Origin: Entrophospora sp. SA101
Lineage: Eukaryota > Glomeromycota > Glomeromycetes > Entrophosporales > Entrophosporaceae
Length of the DNA stretch: 64,000 nucleotides
Assembly (NCBI GenBank): GCA_958430865.1
Contig: CAUDNR010000258.1
Span: forward strand, 33,262 to 97,261
Reading direction: 5' to 3'
Positions 1 to 12,050 of the stretch are shown here, one piece after another; within the stretch, counting starts at the first letter, position 1; every line of letters starts with the position of its first letter. The position numbers and the translations under genes were made by a program. A model generated the notes under the pieces. That model was not told the DNA's origin, ran no database searches, and saw only the letters and a program-made list of their open reading frames with translations.

Positions 1-446
1 TGGTGGTGATGGGTAGTTTCCCGAAGCCATTAAATAGATTTATCCGTCGAGATTGATTTATAATACTTAACATTAATGTTTAATGATAGATTTGATATTA
101 ACAAAAATTTTTATATTAAATTTCGGTTAATTATAACTGATATGGTGAAAACCAAATTGGTAATTCTTTACAAACCTGTCGATAATTATCAAATTTGGTT
201 AGAAATCATATTCCACATTGAATTTTATTTTATTCATAAAAGCACCAGTAAAGTCTTAATCTTTTTTAAAAAAAAGGGTCTAAAAAAGGAAACTAACTTG
301 CCGTTTTTGACAAAATATTCGGGGTATTTGCTTTTACTATTACAAAATTAGATTTGTGTGTTATAACTTACCAAATATATTAATTATTGATCTTCGCCAT
401 ATTTTTAATATTAATATTATTAATTAATATTAAGATTATTAATACA
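1..446. other. AT-rich intergenic DNA, no gene seen
   Basis: Short open frames occur here but none has a recognisable domain, codon pattern or splice context. I see no RNA gene. The right edge carries the left copy of a 20-bp direct repeat (423-442) that flanks the small element at 447-558. Confidence 0.5.
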
Positions 447-558
447 GAATTGTTATTCGCACCCCTCCCGTGACTAAGACAAAGATAAATCATCACATTT
501 TAAAGCCATTCATTGGTCACATTACACTTAGTCACGGGAGGGGTGCGAATAACAATTC
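447..558. mobile_element. 112-bp MITE-like element with perfect 32-bp inverted repeats
   Basis: The arms at 447-478 and 527-558 are exact reverse complements over 32 bp and include the GC-rich core ACCCCTCCCGTGACTAAG, unusual in this AT-rich setting. The spacer is 48 bp and has no coding capacity. The 20-bp sequence at 423-442 is repeated exactly at 562-581 outside the element. That is longer than usual target-site duplications, so it may be a local duplication instead. A non-autonomous inverted-repeat element is the simplest reading; superfamily not assigned. Confidence 0.7.
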
Positions 559-581
559 CCTATTAATATTAAGATTATTAA

Positions 582-2626
582 CAACTCGGTTGATTTTTAA
601 CACGTTTTTTGCATGCATATTATTAATACATTAATGTGTTAGATGAATTAGGATAATTTAAAAGCCGAGACTTTATTAGATGATAAAATCAAAATCATCA
701 GTGATGTGATTGATGCGTGTACCTTGCGAGTGTTTTTTTTTTAGAAAATTAAATGCATTAAGTTTTTTTTTTTTTCATTAAATGCAGTTTTTTTCAACCT
801 CTTTATTTAAAATTTATTCATTTTTATCCATATTTTTTTTAATAATAATGGACGACCTTTAACATATACATAAAATTGTACAACTCAACAGAAAATAGAT
901 AACATTCATGCACACACATATCATTTGACACATTATTATTAGTTATTATGGTCCGAGAGTATATTGTATACTGTGTATTAATATTAATATTAATATTAAT
1001 ATATACTAATACTTTATATATTTTATATAGTTGGTTTAAATAGTTTGGCTTTTTCGAAAATTACGATACGCCATCATAAAAAAACTTGAATTCGATCAAG
1101 AAATTGTTAAAATCTAGACTGGATGAATTAACGGATTAATGGAACCCGATGATATAGTAATAGTAATGGTAATGGTAATGGTAAAAATTCAAATTTCTCG
1201 AAATATAATATAGCAATAGAATTTTTTTTTTTTCCAAAGTTAACGTGAGAAATTTCTTAAGATTGGTGAATAATTCAAACTATAATCCGGGAAGCTTTTT
1301 TATTAATATCAATATTAATATTAATGGAGAAGAAATTGCGGCAAAGTTGAATGAACTGCCATCCATGATTAAAAAGGTTGTGCCACACTCTTTCCGTTTA
1401 TGTATGTTTGTGTTCTTATCTATTGTTATTATTATTTGAACAAAGAAAACTGTAATTTAACAATTGCAGCAGAAATTTTGTTGGATGAAGAACAATAATA
1501 AGTATATGAAAAAAGAAGAATAATAGAAAAATAAGGAACAAAACAATTCAAGATAATTAATTGATCTGATCTATTATGATGTATTCATACAGCTGACTAG
1601 TTTTGACACATGAGATATTTTACTAACTCGAAAATTAACTAGTTGCATGACTAGCTATCTGCTGACACTTATTTAATTATTGATAACAACTTTTTAATTA
1701 ATCGATATCCCCCATCTTATTTATTACATATTTAGTGAGAAAAAAAATATTATCATTTCTTCAGTAAGTTCGGACCATGGGAAATATTTAGACAGTAAAA
1801 AGTGGTAATTATTTCAATCCCTAGCTAAAGCTCAACAAACAAATAATAACAATAAGGATCACACGAGCAAAAAAGCAATTACTCTATGATCATTAAATGT
1901 AAAACAATTAGCAGACAACAATTAGAACAATTATTAACCAACGGCAAAACAGAAAAATCCATAATTAAGGTTGCTTGCTTAAACTTCGAGAATAAATTGA
2001 AGGATAATTATAGCTTCATTGAAAGACTTATTATAAAGAAGACAAAACAAACATTAGAGGAAACGCAATCGCTTTCTCTTGGTCTTTCCTGGTCTTTTTT
2101 AATTAGATCAACCAATATGGGATTATTGCTTTCACTTACATTAAGGTTGGTTATTTGATTATTATAATCACAATACAAAACAAAAAAAGAAGTTTTGCGT
2201 TTTGCTAACATCTGATCCAGTTAATTAATTTAATGACTAGTAATTCTGATAAAATCTAAATCAGTAAGATTACTGTTATCTGCATATAATTCAGCGAGAT
2301 TAATGTTATTGCTTAGATCAAGGAACGCGAGTTCCCTGTAGGAAGTTTTAATTTTGGATTCCTGCTTGCATCTAAATTAATGAATAGGTTTATTCCTTCG
2401 GCAATATAAATTCTTCAAGATTTTTACTTGTTTAACATGATGGTCCAAACATTTTTGTGCATTAATCATCATTTAGTATTTAATAAATAACATTCTTTTT
2501 ATTTTGCTCAATTAACAAACTTTAAAAAATATAGATTGGAGTAGGATGCTAGTAAAGAGTTTCACCAAGTGTTGAAATGGTAGAACAGTTTTACCAGAAT
2601 AGGGAAGCTAATTTATATCAAATCCT
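582..2626. other. Intergenic DNA with simple repeats
   Basis: There is an (ATTAAT)-type tract near 975-1004 and a GGTAAT-type tract near 1160-1180. Open frames at 1245-1439 and 1886-2158 are short, and I recognise nothing in them. No gene is supported. Confidence 0.4.
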
Positions 2627-2770
2627 AAAAATTATGCTACTGCAGTCCATAATATATTGACAAAAGATTAAGGTGAAAAATTGCACTTTATTTTTTTAAA
2701 ATAAATGATACTAAAAACCATTGAATATTTAAATAAAGAAAGAATCGCCTATGAAATTTACCAAGAGTAG
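2627..2770 (+). pseudogene. Decayed copy of the KNYSTI repeat peptide
   Basis: Translated on the plus strand, this stretch reads as a damaged version of the peptide at 7723-7908 (minus) and 57608-57796 (plus). KNYATAVHNIL aligns with KNYSTIRSIL, followed by GEK, INDT, KERI and a final YEIYQE-like end. It contains an internal stop and frameshifts. Function is unknown; it is most likely part of a dispersed repeat. Confidence 0.5.
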
Positions 2771-5482
2771 TAAAAAAGCGTAACCAGTAAAAAAAATAAG
2801 ATTCACAACCCATCTTAGGGAAATAATATTATAAAGATATTCTTGTTACTTGAGACAAAAAAAAACGTGTATATAATAATAATGATAAATGTGTAGTTCT
2901 TATTATTAGTAGTTCATACAAAATAAAATTCCCACACCTTCCATTTTAGGTAATTTCGCTATCACATTAGTATATAATCATTGCTGAGCATGGTGATCTC
3001 CGAGTTTATCGTAAATTCATTTGTTTATTTATAATCTCAGCCAAAATAAATAATGAATCGGTCCTATCCAATTTGTTTAATCAAGTTTGTTTGTGTAACA
3101 GATAAAAATCTTTATTATAGGAACCATTTATTTCTATTTTCAAGTAATCGTAAGTTTTTTTGATGATCGACGTCTGAAATTTATTAATAATATTAAAATT
3201 TGTATTAGCCACGAACCTTAATTTTTGTTCAGCAATCTTTTACACATGGATTTAGTATTTATAAAGAAAAAATCTTTATCAACAAATTACCACATTTGGA
3301 AATTGATTTATCGCTTGATAGATCTCCTTGCCCACATTTTTTCCCTATCAAATTTTATTCCCCATTATAGTTGTTCGCCATAATTGCCCTTCTTAATAAA
3401 TGATCATTGCTGTATCTGTTATGTCATAATTAGTTTTCATAGTTGCCATAGTTAACTTTAATAGTTATCTCTGTAATTATTTGAACCCTTTAAGTCAAAT
3501 GACATATTAATATGTAGTTCATTTATATGAAGAATATTGAGGAATCCGTAATATTTTAATCTCATCAAGTTTATAATGGTAATATTGGAGGCAAATCTTA
3601 GTTTTAAAGTGATACATAAGGCTCCTGATGAATCAATGAAATTTGAATAGAACCGAATCGCATGATTTTTGATTCGTTTCATTTGAATCGAATATAAATT
3701 GTGCTTTGATTCGACCTGATTCAAATCTAATTCAAAATATACTATTACAATATATTGTGATAAAAAAAAAATAAACGGATTTATAGAAGTGTCGTCCAAT
3801 CGTGTATCGGACATATGGCATAGCCTCTTTCGTTTTGATATTTTTATATTTGAAAGTATTTTACATTTAATATTATTTTTATTATTAAAGTAATTTTTTG
3901 TTTAATAAAACACTTTTATGGTCGGAAATTAAACAGTAGGGTTTAATTGTTCGTTTGATTATCAGAGTGGTATAGAGCTCGGAGGTTTTGGTTATTTGCT
4001 TTGGTATAAAGCAAAACTTTGTAAACAGGTTTAAGCGTTTAAGTGTAAACGTAAGGTGTTAAGACTGATTGGCAGAAATATCAAGTGTTTAACAGTTACT
4101 GACAAAAGTCGATATCACATATTGTATTGTGTTAATGTAATTGTTGTAAACATACGGCTGACTTCAATTGGCCAAAGAAAAGTAAAAGTAAAGTAATTAA
4201 AATAAGAACTCTACAGGAGTCTTTATTGCCTCTTTATTTATTTTAATTTGTTGTTATTTGTATTATGAAGCTTTCTTAGGTATAAGGCTGTAAGCAGGAT
4301 AGTTGTTAAATAAGTTTGTAAAATAAATTAATTGACAAGCATTGAATATAAAAGCTTGCAATTAATAGACGAGTGTAGCCAAAAAGTTAACTCGAATTTG
4401 GTCGTAAACGTAAAACAATCAAGGTTGGTCAAAAAGCTACCTCTCAATATAATAAAAAAAAATTTTAGGGATTCAGTTTGATTCGAATCGAGTAACAGAA
4501 CAAATGAATCGTTTTAAAATTCGACTCGATTCGATTCGATTCGTACAAATGCATTTCATAATCATCATGAGTATTGTAATACAAAGAAGACAAGAAATGC
4601 TTTATTTATTTTGATTCAACAATAGTTGGCTCTGAAAATACAAATGGAAAACCATAATAGTAAATAAAAATAAAATAATAAAATAATAATAATAGTAATA
4701 ATAAAAGTTTCCGTAGTTGAATTTGTAATAGTAATAGTAATAATAATAGACATAATTGGCTAACCATAATCCAGATATTAATATTAACTGTTAATATACA
4801 TAAGATGTAAACCAAGACTGTGGCTATTTTCAAATTTTCTTGAAGGTTGATTAAATTTTTTGCATCGCTCACCTATTTTCTTGCCAAGATAATAATAACA
4901 CACAACTCGGTTAAACTGTCGTATAGAGACTGAATAAACTTTAGCTTTCTGAATATTAAGTCATATTTTTTTCCTTTTATTATTATAAGCCATTAACTGT
5001 AACCACTTCTGTTTAAACTGCCTCAATAATCTGAATTTTTATTTTAACAATCAGACACATTTTTGATGCACAGATGCTTTGCAATAATTACGGTGCCAAT
5101 CATTTATTTATTTTTATTTTATTATGGTGACCGGAGTTACGGTTTAAACTTTATTCGCACGGATTTTTAGAACCGTAATTCCGTAACAATTACGGAATTA
5201 CGGACCAACTATTACTATTGCTATAGTAATAGTGATAGCAATAAGAGAAAAATACAATGATTTTAATTTATATATATAAATATTATATACATTATGATAA
5301 AATCACAATTGCATGGAGATGATTGACAAGTCTTGTTCTTCATCTTCTATATTATTTCTTTATTGATTACTAGATTGCATCTGTGATTTTCCTTCTAGGC
5401 TTTATTTTCATTGGTAGAGTTTTTTTGCAGTGGAGGTAGCAACAATTCTCTTTCTAATTTGTAGATTGCCAGCACCATTTTA
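2771..5482. other. Gene-free repeat-derived stretch
   Basis: GATTCG-rich motifs occur near 3640-3735 and 4480-4545, including a short GATTC-unit tandem at about 4521-4544. A perfect 14-bp hairpin lies at 5173-5203. I found no supported gene in these 2.7 kb. Confidence 0.4.
5173..5203. repeat. 14-bp perfect hairpin with 3-nt loop
   Basis: CCGTAATTCCGTAA at 5173-5186 is followed by CAA and then its exact reverse complement at 5190-5203. Nearby at 5209-5245 is a second, imperfect dyad of ACTATTACTATTGC type. It may be the core of an old element; no neighbouring gene suggests a terminator role. Confidence 0.6.
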
Positions 5483-5775
5483 CTAAAGGAAATTTTGAGT
5501 TCGATTCAATTTTTTCAAATAATTGCTCAAAATCCTTCTGGATATTCTTTGTCTTGGCTCTGTTTTATTGATTATTTCATCAATTTTTTTGATTGGTGTC
5601 ATGGAATTAGTTATTATTATTGTGAAACATGGATTAAACCCGCTGCATGTAGCGTTGAATGTCGATGAAAGCATGTTTGCCGACATATTTATTCTCAATT
5701 GAAGGTTTCTAGAAACCAAAAAGAGCCCAATTAACAACCTGCAAAAAAGTTCACTGTTGAAAGTAAACATCTAAC
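5483..5775 (-). pseudogene. Repeat-associated ORF fragment
   Basis: A 95-codon minus-strand frame lies at 5483-5770. Its N-terminal part (MFTFNSELFCRLLIGLF) recurs in broken form at about 7245-7320 on the same strand, where it reads MLTFNSELF followed by a stop. I recognise no domain. The repetition suggests a decayed mobile-element reading frame, not a host gene. Confidence 0.3.
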
Positions 5776-6329
5776 AAATATTGAAAGATAGGTGGAAGTG
5801 GTTTCACAACTATATATACCAGCAGATTATTAAAACTTACAACCTCCCCAACTCGTGAATTCAATAAAGTGACAATAATAATGGTAATTATTAACATTTA
5901 ACCATCGATGGTTAATTTATAACATTTGTTAATAATATCCACTCTTATGGATAAATATTTTTTAGATTTTCAACAGGCCGAATTAAATATACCAGATGAA
6001 CTACCCAATTAATAAAAATATAAAATCTTGTATAAATAATTCAACAAGCGCATATTATAGAAAAAAATTTATAATATATTGTCAGTTAAAGAAAATTAGA
6101 TATTCCAATTTGTATTCTATTTATTATAATTCATATAAGCATTATCCGTTGATATGGACAAAAGGAAAAGAGATTTTTTGAATAATTTTTACCATGCCCA
6201 AGATTTTAATATTTTGAGTAAATGCATGTTCTATTGTTTAATCTGTAAAAAATTGTATTCTTGATCAAAATGACAAAAATATATATATGGGAATTTGTTT
6301 AAACCTAAATATGCAATGGTGGCTATAAA

Positions 6330-6600
6330 AAAAAATCTTTATAAATAAAATTTTAAAAATGGAAAATGCTTTAAATGAAAACAAACATCGTGGCAATACT
6401 TTACTGACAAGAGTAATAATGATGAATATTCAAAGGAAAGATATAATGTATGTAGGGAATTTCCAATTTGCAATAGATATAATATCAATTGGAGATGGTA
6501 TCAATCATGCAATCCAAAGCTATTAACTGAAGGATGGATTAGTGGCAATGAAACATTAGATAAAAAAAGGAGGATAGGACTGTGAGATTATATAATTCAC
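6330..6600 (+). pseudogene. Relic of the N-terminal region of a Glomeromycotina-type protein kinase
   Basis: One plus frame reads CREFPICNRYN, then WRWYQSCNPKLLTEGWISGN and ETLDK. This matches the Cys-pair segment (C..C ... WCQ.C(D/N)P ... GWTSGN ..ID) that commonly precedes the kinase domain in the hugely expanded Rhizophagus kinase family. That family assignment is from memory. Stops flank the motif and no kinase core (VAIK, HRD, DFG) follows, so this is a fragment. An open frame at 5996-6181 upstream may be part of the same dead copy. Confidence 0.45.
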
Positions 6601-6680
6601 AGAATATTTTTGATGAATTTATTAAATTGTTTATTAATATTAGTTTTAGATTTTTTAAAAATATTATTGACTATTATAAT

Positions 6681-7214
6681 TAAAGACACCTGCCGTAATT
6701 GGTTATTTGCGGCAATGGTAACTACCATAGTGTAGTTACATCATAAAATATTTACGGCTGCTGCAAATAAATATGGTTGATGTAAACAGATACAGCTGCA
6801 AATATATACGGCAGATCACAAATAACACAAGAAAATTTTCTCATGACAATAATTATATTAATATTGAAACTATTTGCAGAAGTCATAGTTATTTGCGGCA
6901 GCCGTATCTATTTGCAAGCAATCGTAGTTATGTGTAGCAGCCGTATCTATTTGCAGCAGTTATGTGACAGCTCTATTCATATTCATTTATGGCAATGGTA
7001 GCTACTAAGGATGTTAGCCGAAATGGTTTTTGAAAAATCAATTTCGGCAAGAAATTTCAGATTTTCAATATTCTAAAAAAATTACCCAAAATTCAGTCAG
7101 TGTTCAAATAATTTTGGGTATAATTTTGGCATTTTGGATTCAGCAACGATCTATTAAGAGAGACAATTTCAGCCAACATGCTTAATAGCTACCAGCCCAA
7201 TCATTTATGGCAAA
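6681..7214. mobile_element. Inverted-repeat element, copy 1 (interrupted)
   Basis: It begins TAAAGACACCTGCCGTAATT and ends CCCAATCATTTATGGCAAA. Compared with 10290-10910 it is the same element in the opposite orientation. Its left end is the reverse complement of that copy's right end (GTAATTGGTTATTTGC core), and its right end is the reverse complement of that copy's left end. The interior is rich in diverged units resembling TATTTGCAGCAGCCGTAGT. There is no coding capacity. A second element is inserted at about 6998-7192. Confidence 0.65.
6998..7192. mobile_element. Small inverted-repeat element nested in copy 1
   Basis: The left end GTAGCTACTAAGGATGTTAG is matched in reverse complement by the right end GTAGCTATTAAGCATGTTGG, both followed by a CGAAAT/CTGAAAT-like sequence. 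The element is about 195 bp and non-coding. It lies inside the longer element at 6681-7214, whose other copy (10290-10910) lacks it, so it inserted later. A degraded related end is visible at about 58434-58480. Confidence 0.6.
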
Positions 7215-7669
7215 AATAATTATAATTGATTTTTGTAAGTTTTGTAATGAAGTAGGAAACCAAGCAAGAGTCCAATTAATAATCCTCAAAAAAGTTCACT
7301 ATTGAATGTAAGCATTTTTTTAAAAACGTTATTATGGATGAAAATATTATATAAATATTTATTGTTTGTTTGTTTGTTTTTTAAACCAAAATAAAATTGT
7401 TTAATGGTGATTATTAGAATGATTTGTTATTTACCTGAAAATTAAGTGAATTGGTAATGGTTTTATAATGTTTCAATACAAGGCGGGATTATTTACCTTA
7501 TTTCAATGTCAATGAGAGAAAAACAAAGACTTATAAAACATATCCTTGAATGTAGTATATAGAATTTTTTGTTCAAAAATTCAAAAAACATTTTTTTACT
7601 GATAAGCAATGCAATATGATGATCATTAATTAATTACATTTTGCAAATCAATATTGTAATAATAAAATT

Positions 7670-7920
7670 ATTTTCCTTCTAAGGATTCCTGCTTTTTGTT
7701 AGGTAACAATTCACTCCACTCTCTACTTTCTTTTCCTAATGTTTATTATTTTTCTTTCTTCTTGATAAATTTCATAGGTAATCCTTTCTTTCCTTAGATA
7801 AGCTTCCAGTGTCTTGGTATCATTTATTTTAAAAACATAAGGAGCAATTTTTTCACCTTGTCCTTTCTTCAAAATACTTCTGATAGTACTATAATTCTTG
7901 GGTTCCATAGAACAGGAGAG
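7670..7920 (-). other. KNYSTI repeat peptide, open copy
   Basis: A 61-codon minus-strand frame (7723-7908) begins MEPKNYSTIRSIL. It is conserved with the copy at 57608-57796 (opposite orientation) and the broken copy at 2627-2770. DNA similarity continues beyond the stop codon (CTAACAAAAA...AAATCCTTAGAAGG), so a longer repeat is shared, not only a protein. The peptide is Lys/Glu-rich and predicted soluble; I recognise no domain. It could be a fragment of a larger transposon protein. Confidence 0.45.
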
Positions 7921-8134
7921 ACCGTCCTATATAGGGAATTGATTTTCACAATTGATTTCATTTTTTTTTTATACAGTTTAAAATACTTTTACAAGGGTAT
8001 TACATAGCCCATTCTTGCAATAAATCATGTGTAAATAATTACACAAATTTGAAGCTTTACACTTTGTTGTTATCATATCTTTTGAATCCCTTTGAATCCC
8101 ACAACTTTCATAATACAATTTACTCAAAGAAAAA

Positions 8135-8466
8135 ATGTCTGAAATTAAACATTGCACAGAATGTAAAACCATTAAATCAGCCAAATTTCGTCAACTGAGG
8201 CAATAAATGGAAAGAAGCTGAGAACAACAACTTAGTGAAAGTAATGTGTTGTTTTATGTAACATTTGTTATATGAATTTTGTAGAAAATCTTTTAAAAAG
8301 AGAACATAGGAGAGTAAAAGCCACTGATGCAGAAGGGGAAGAGGAAGAGGTAAATGAAAAGGTCCTATATACAATTTTTGATGAAATACAAAGATTGCTC
8401 CAAGAAATAGAACCAAGCTTGAAGGGGTTTTTTGACCAACTCTATTTAGCAGCTCAGCCATTTTAA
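8135..8466 (+). pseudogene. Relic of a repetitive Cys-motif protein
   Basis: The plus strand has a short frame MSEIKHCTECKTIKSAKF (8135-8206, then a stop). It is followed by a second frame at 8272-8466 ending EPSLKGFFDQLYLAAQP, with an acidic EGEEEE stretch. The ending resembles a repetitive Rhizophagus protein family with a (N/E)P.L..FFD.LY.A..P motif, recalled and not searched. The two frames are not continuous, so this is a broken copy. The longer minus-strand frame over the same DNA is a shadow. Confidence 0.35.
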
Positions 8467-10289
8467 TGTAATGAACAAATAATGGACCATATGAAAAGAT
8501 CAATGGTTTTTATTTACAAATAAATAAATATAGTGCAGTTCATTTATAACAGTCAATGATTATCACATGAGTTTAAAAGCTTATAACTCCTTATTAAAAA
8601 AGAAAAAGAAAAAAGTAAGCCAATAGAATTAAAGCTAAAGTCATAAGCTTCATTTCCATCAGTTTACTTTTTTCATTTTATCAAAAAAGTTTTGAGTTAT
8701 AAGGCTTCAAAGTTAGGCCATTTTATATATGTCTATATGTAAATTGTAAAATTTCAGAATGATCTTCCTTTGTGATTTCCTAAAAGACTGATGATCGATT
8801 TAAAAATTTTTCGTAATACAGAAAATCTTTCCAATTAAGAAATCTGTTTACTAAATTAGAAAGATCTTCTAAAATTTTATATCATTTTTACAGTCACGTG
8901 ATTCCATTTTTAATGCTATCTATACAAGGGTGCTGACATATATCAGCTAATATTTTAGGGGTGGGAGGTAATAGAAAATCTTAATCTCATAAATAACGTG
9001 ATCATTATGATTTCAGTGAAAGATCTGCATTTTTATAATTTCGAATGCAAGTATTTTAATTTGGAAATGATCTACGTGTAAGCCAATTGTCATATTGTAT
9101 ACACTTTTTATGACACTGGATGATATGGCAATTAATATTTATTTATTATTATATTTATAAATTTCTCACATTCTCATATAAATAAATGCTATAATTGATC
9201 ATTTTTTATTTGATATACATTTCCTTAAATATATTTTGTCAAAAAGAGGTCACTTTGTTTATGACTGAGAAAGAGAGAAATCATCAAGAATCCTTGAGTT
9301 TTGTTCTTTAGATTTTCCTTTGGCAGGATTCATTGTTTGTTTATGATTTTCAAATAAGTAAGAGTTGTTACACTCAGAACCAAATAGGCTGTTTGGTCAA
9401 GAGATAGTCTATGAAAATCATACCCAGGAATTTTCAAGAGATCATAATATATTATTATAAAGGAAATTTTTATACTCCAATGTTGCTTTTAAAATGTTTG
9501 ATTTATTAATAAAATTATTTTTTTTTTTGCTTGTGCTTTTTTGATACCTAAAAAAGGCAAATGATTGATATACATGTGATCAAAACATCTTCCTGGGGGT
9601 GGAGGGTAAGCGCTTCTTATCAAAATGATATTAGCTAATATATGTCCACATACTAGTCATTATAATTATAGTTGCAGGAGTTGCAGAGATTGCAGTTGCA
9701 GAAAATGTGAAAACAGTTACAGACACCAACTTTAGTTGTTTTTGCTAGAGAAAGTCCCCTATTCTATTACATCCTATGTATATTTTATTGGAAAAGATCA
9801 TGTAAAAGATCATGTTATCTGTATAACTTCAAGAGATATAAATAAGCTTGTAATTTCCCTAGCTTAATATCTTCATGTTCATTAAGGATACTGGCTGCAA
9901 CTTTTGATGATGATTGCTACCACCTTTGCATCATATAAAAATGATCGCAATCACCTTTACAACCATTTTGTTTCCTTTTTTGATTGTGACATGGAACACT
10001 AATGTTCATAACCTTCTTGGCAATAATAACATTATAACACAATATCTAATGAATAAAAAACACTTTTACATAAATTAATCACTAATTAATAAACTTGCTG
10101 TAAAATAATCTTTGCTGAGAAGCAAGTAATTAAAGGTCTTGATTATTAAATCTATTACCAAGGGGACACCTTTGGGGAATATAAGTCCACAACTGAACCT
10201 GAGATTGATAGCTAGCTGTGTGCCAACTTGAAGATATATATTGGACCAGGGTCTGAACAATATATATATAAGCCAGAAAAGTCACAAAT
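8467..10289. other. Intergenic DNA with a weak inverted-repeat pair
   Basis: No gene was recognised. A 20-22 bp imperfect inverted pair (GACATATATCAGCTAATAT type) sits at 8932-8953 and 9627-9648 and could bound a roughly 720-bp degraded element. GCAGTTGCA-rich tracts occur near 9674-9720. Confidence 0.35.
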
Positions 10290-10910
10290 TAAAGACATTT
10301 GCCATAAATGATTGGGCTGGTAGCCATCATTACTGTAAATAGCTGTTGGTAGCTACTATTTGCCATAAATAATTTCAGCTGCCACAAATGGATACAGCTG
10401 CTGCAAATAGATAGACATGAGAAAATTTTCTTAAATTTATTTGTGATCTGCAGTAACTAAATTTTTGAATTGTAATTAATGAATTCAATTGGTCAGCTGT
10501 TCATTTACAATGAAACTATAACATTTGCAATTATTTGTGGCAGCCATAGCTATTTACAGCAACCATAGCTATTTACAGCAGCCATATATGTTTGCAGCAA
10601 CCATACCTATTTGCAACAACCACATCTATTTGCAGCAGCCATAGTTATTTGTGGCCATAATTATTTGTGGCAGCCATATCTATTTGCAGCAACCATAATT
10701 ATTTGTGGTAGCCATAAATATTTTATAATGGTAATTACCCTATGCTAGTTACCAATAAAGATGGCTCCTCAATTAATTGCAACTAATTGCAGTATATAAA
10801 ATTGAATTGCAGTTGCAGTTGCTGCATATGAAAATTGAATTGTGGCTAATTGCAGTTCCCATCTTTAGTTACCATTTGCTGCAAATAACCAATTACAGCA
10901 GTTGTCTTTA
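10290..10910. mobile_element. Inverted-repeat element, copy 2 (uninterrupted)
   Basis: It starts AAAGACATTTGCCATAAATG and ends AATTACAGCAGTTGTCTTTA. The two ends are related inverted repeats with the AAAGACA start. The middle is an array of diverged about 20-28 bp units (ATTTGCAGCAGCCATAGTT / ATTTGTGGCAGCCATA). It is the opposite-orientation partner of 6681-7214 and shows the uninterrupted structure. No transposase is encoded; the frame at 10777-10980 is incidental. Confidence 0.65.
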
Positions 10911-12050
10911 TTTCCTATTGCATTTAACATATTTATTTCAAGCTTATATTTCTTTAAATTTATGTAAAAACTTACTTTGAACAAAATTAATAGATCATTG
11001 TAGATTTTTAGTAGATTATGAAAAGGCAAGTTTAATATTGTTTATTTCAGTTATGAGAATTGAAAAAAAAGATTTTCAAAAGGCAGCAAAGTATTATGCT
11101 AACTCATTTGCCACATATATAAATTGATCAACAAAGGAAAGGATTACACAGCCAATAAAAAGTTCAGTGACTAAGTGACTGCACCATACACCGTTACCGA
11201 TTTTATGGAATGACTAGGAAATATCACATGGCAGGACCCCTATAGATATATAGATTACCCTAAATTTTTCAAATTTACTAATGAATTTACCCAAAAACTT
11301 ATTGCTAATTGTGAGGATCTCTAACATAAATAGACTAATTCATTGACAGCCACGTGGGCACACGGATCCTTACTTTTAATAATAAGATCATCCATATTAA
11401 TATTGATTTACCCAAAAAAATGCGGGTCCTCACATGACCAAACAATTTTTATTGTAAATTTTTTCTCAAAAGATGTATCACAGAAGTTGCGGGACTAGGT
11501 AACTTGCACTGTAATAATACATAAAAAAATTTTCCATTATTACTCTTTTTACATGCTAATACATTAATTTACTTTTGAATAAACTTTCTTGTTTAAATGA
11601 AACTCATTACCACTTACAATAACAATTCATATTCAAATTTCTCTGAAATATTGTTAGGTGATCTTTATCTTATTATTTCAGTAATATTCCTTATCTAGCT
11701 TCATGTTTAAAATATAGATAAGAATAACAGTGAAAATGAAGAAATGAAAGTATTTGAAATTGAATAACTTGTCAAGGACCATTTGCAATATACACATTCA
11801 TTTCAGCTGCTGCTTTTTTTACTTCTTTCTCTAAATCTGGATCTACAATAACCTCACCTGCAACAATTTGTCCATTTCATCTTGCAGTTGATGGTGAAGA
11901 TACAAGTCAAAACATTATTGATAATAAGCATTTAAATGAATGTGATTATTTATTTATATGTTGTACTTGGTTTTTTAGTTTGAAAACAAATTATAATTTT
12001 TATGATTACTTACTTTAAATATACATTCAATTTTTTATTTGCCTATATAG
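10911..12050. other. Intergenic DNA, nothing recognised
   Basis: AT-rich with scattered low-complexity sequence and no long conserved frame. The last part (11810-12050) may belong to the decayed transposase that follows. Confidence 0.4.

Noticed and set aside
3458..3814. 118-codon minus-strand ORF
   Set aside because: Lies in GATTCG-repeat DNA with no domain, no splice context and random-looking composition.
8177..8503. 108-codon minus-strand ORF
   Set aside because: The opposite strand shows better protein character (EPSLKGFFDQLY), and the minus frame is Leu/Pro low complexity, a shadow.
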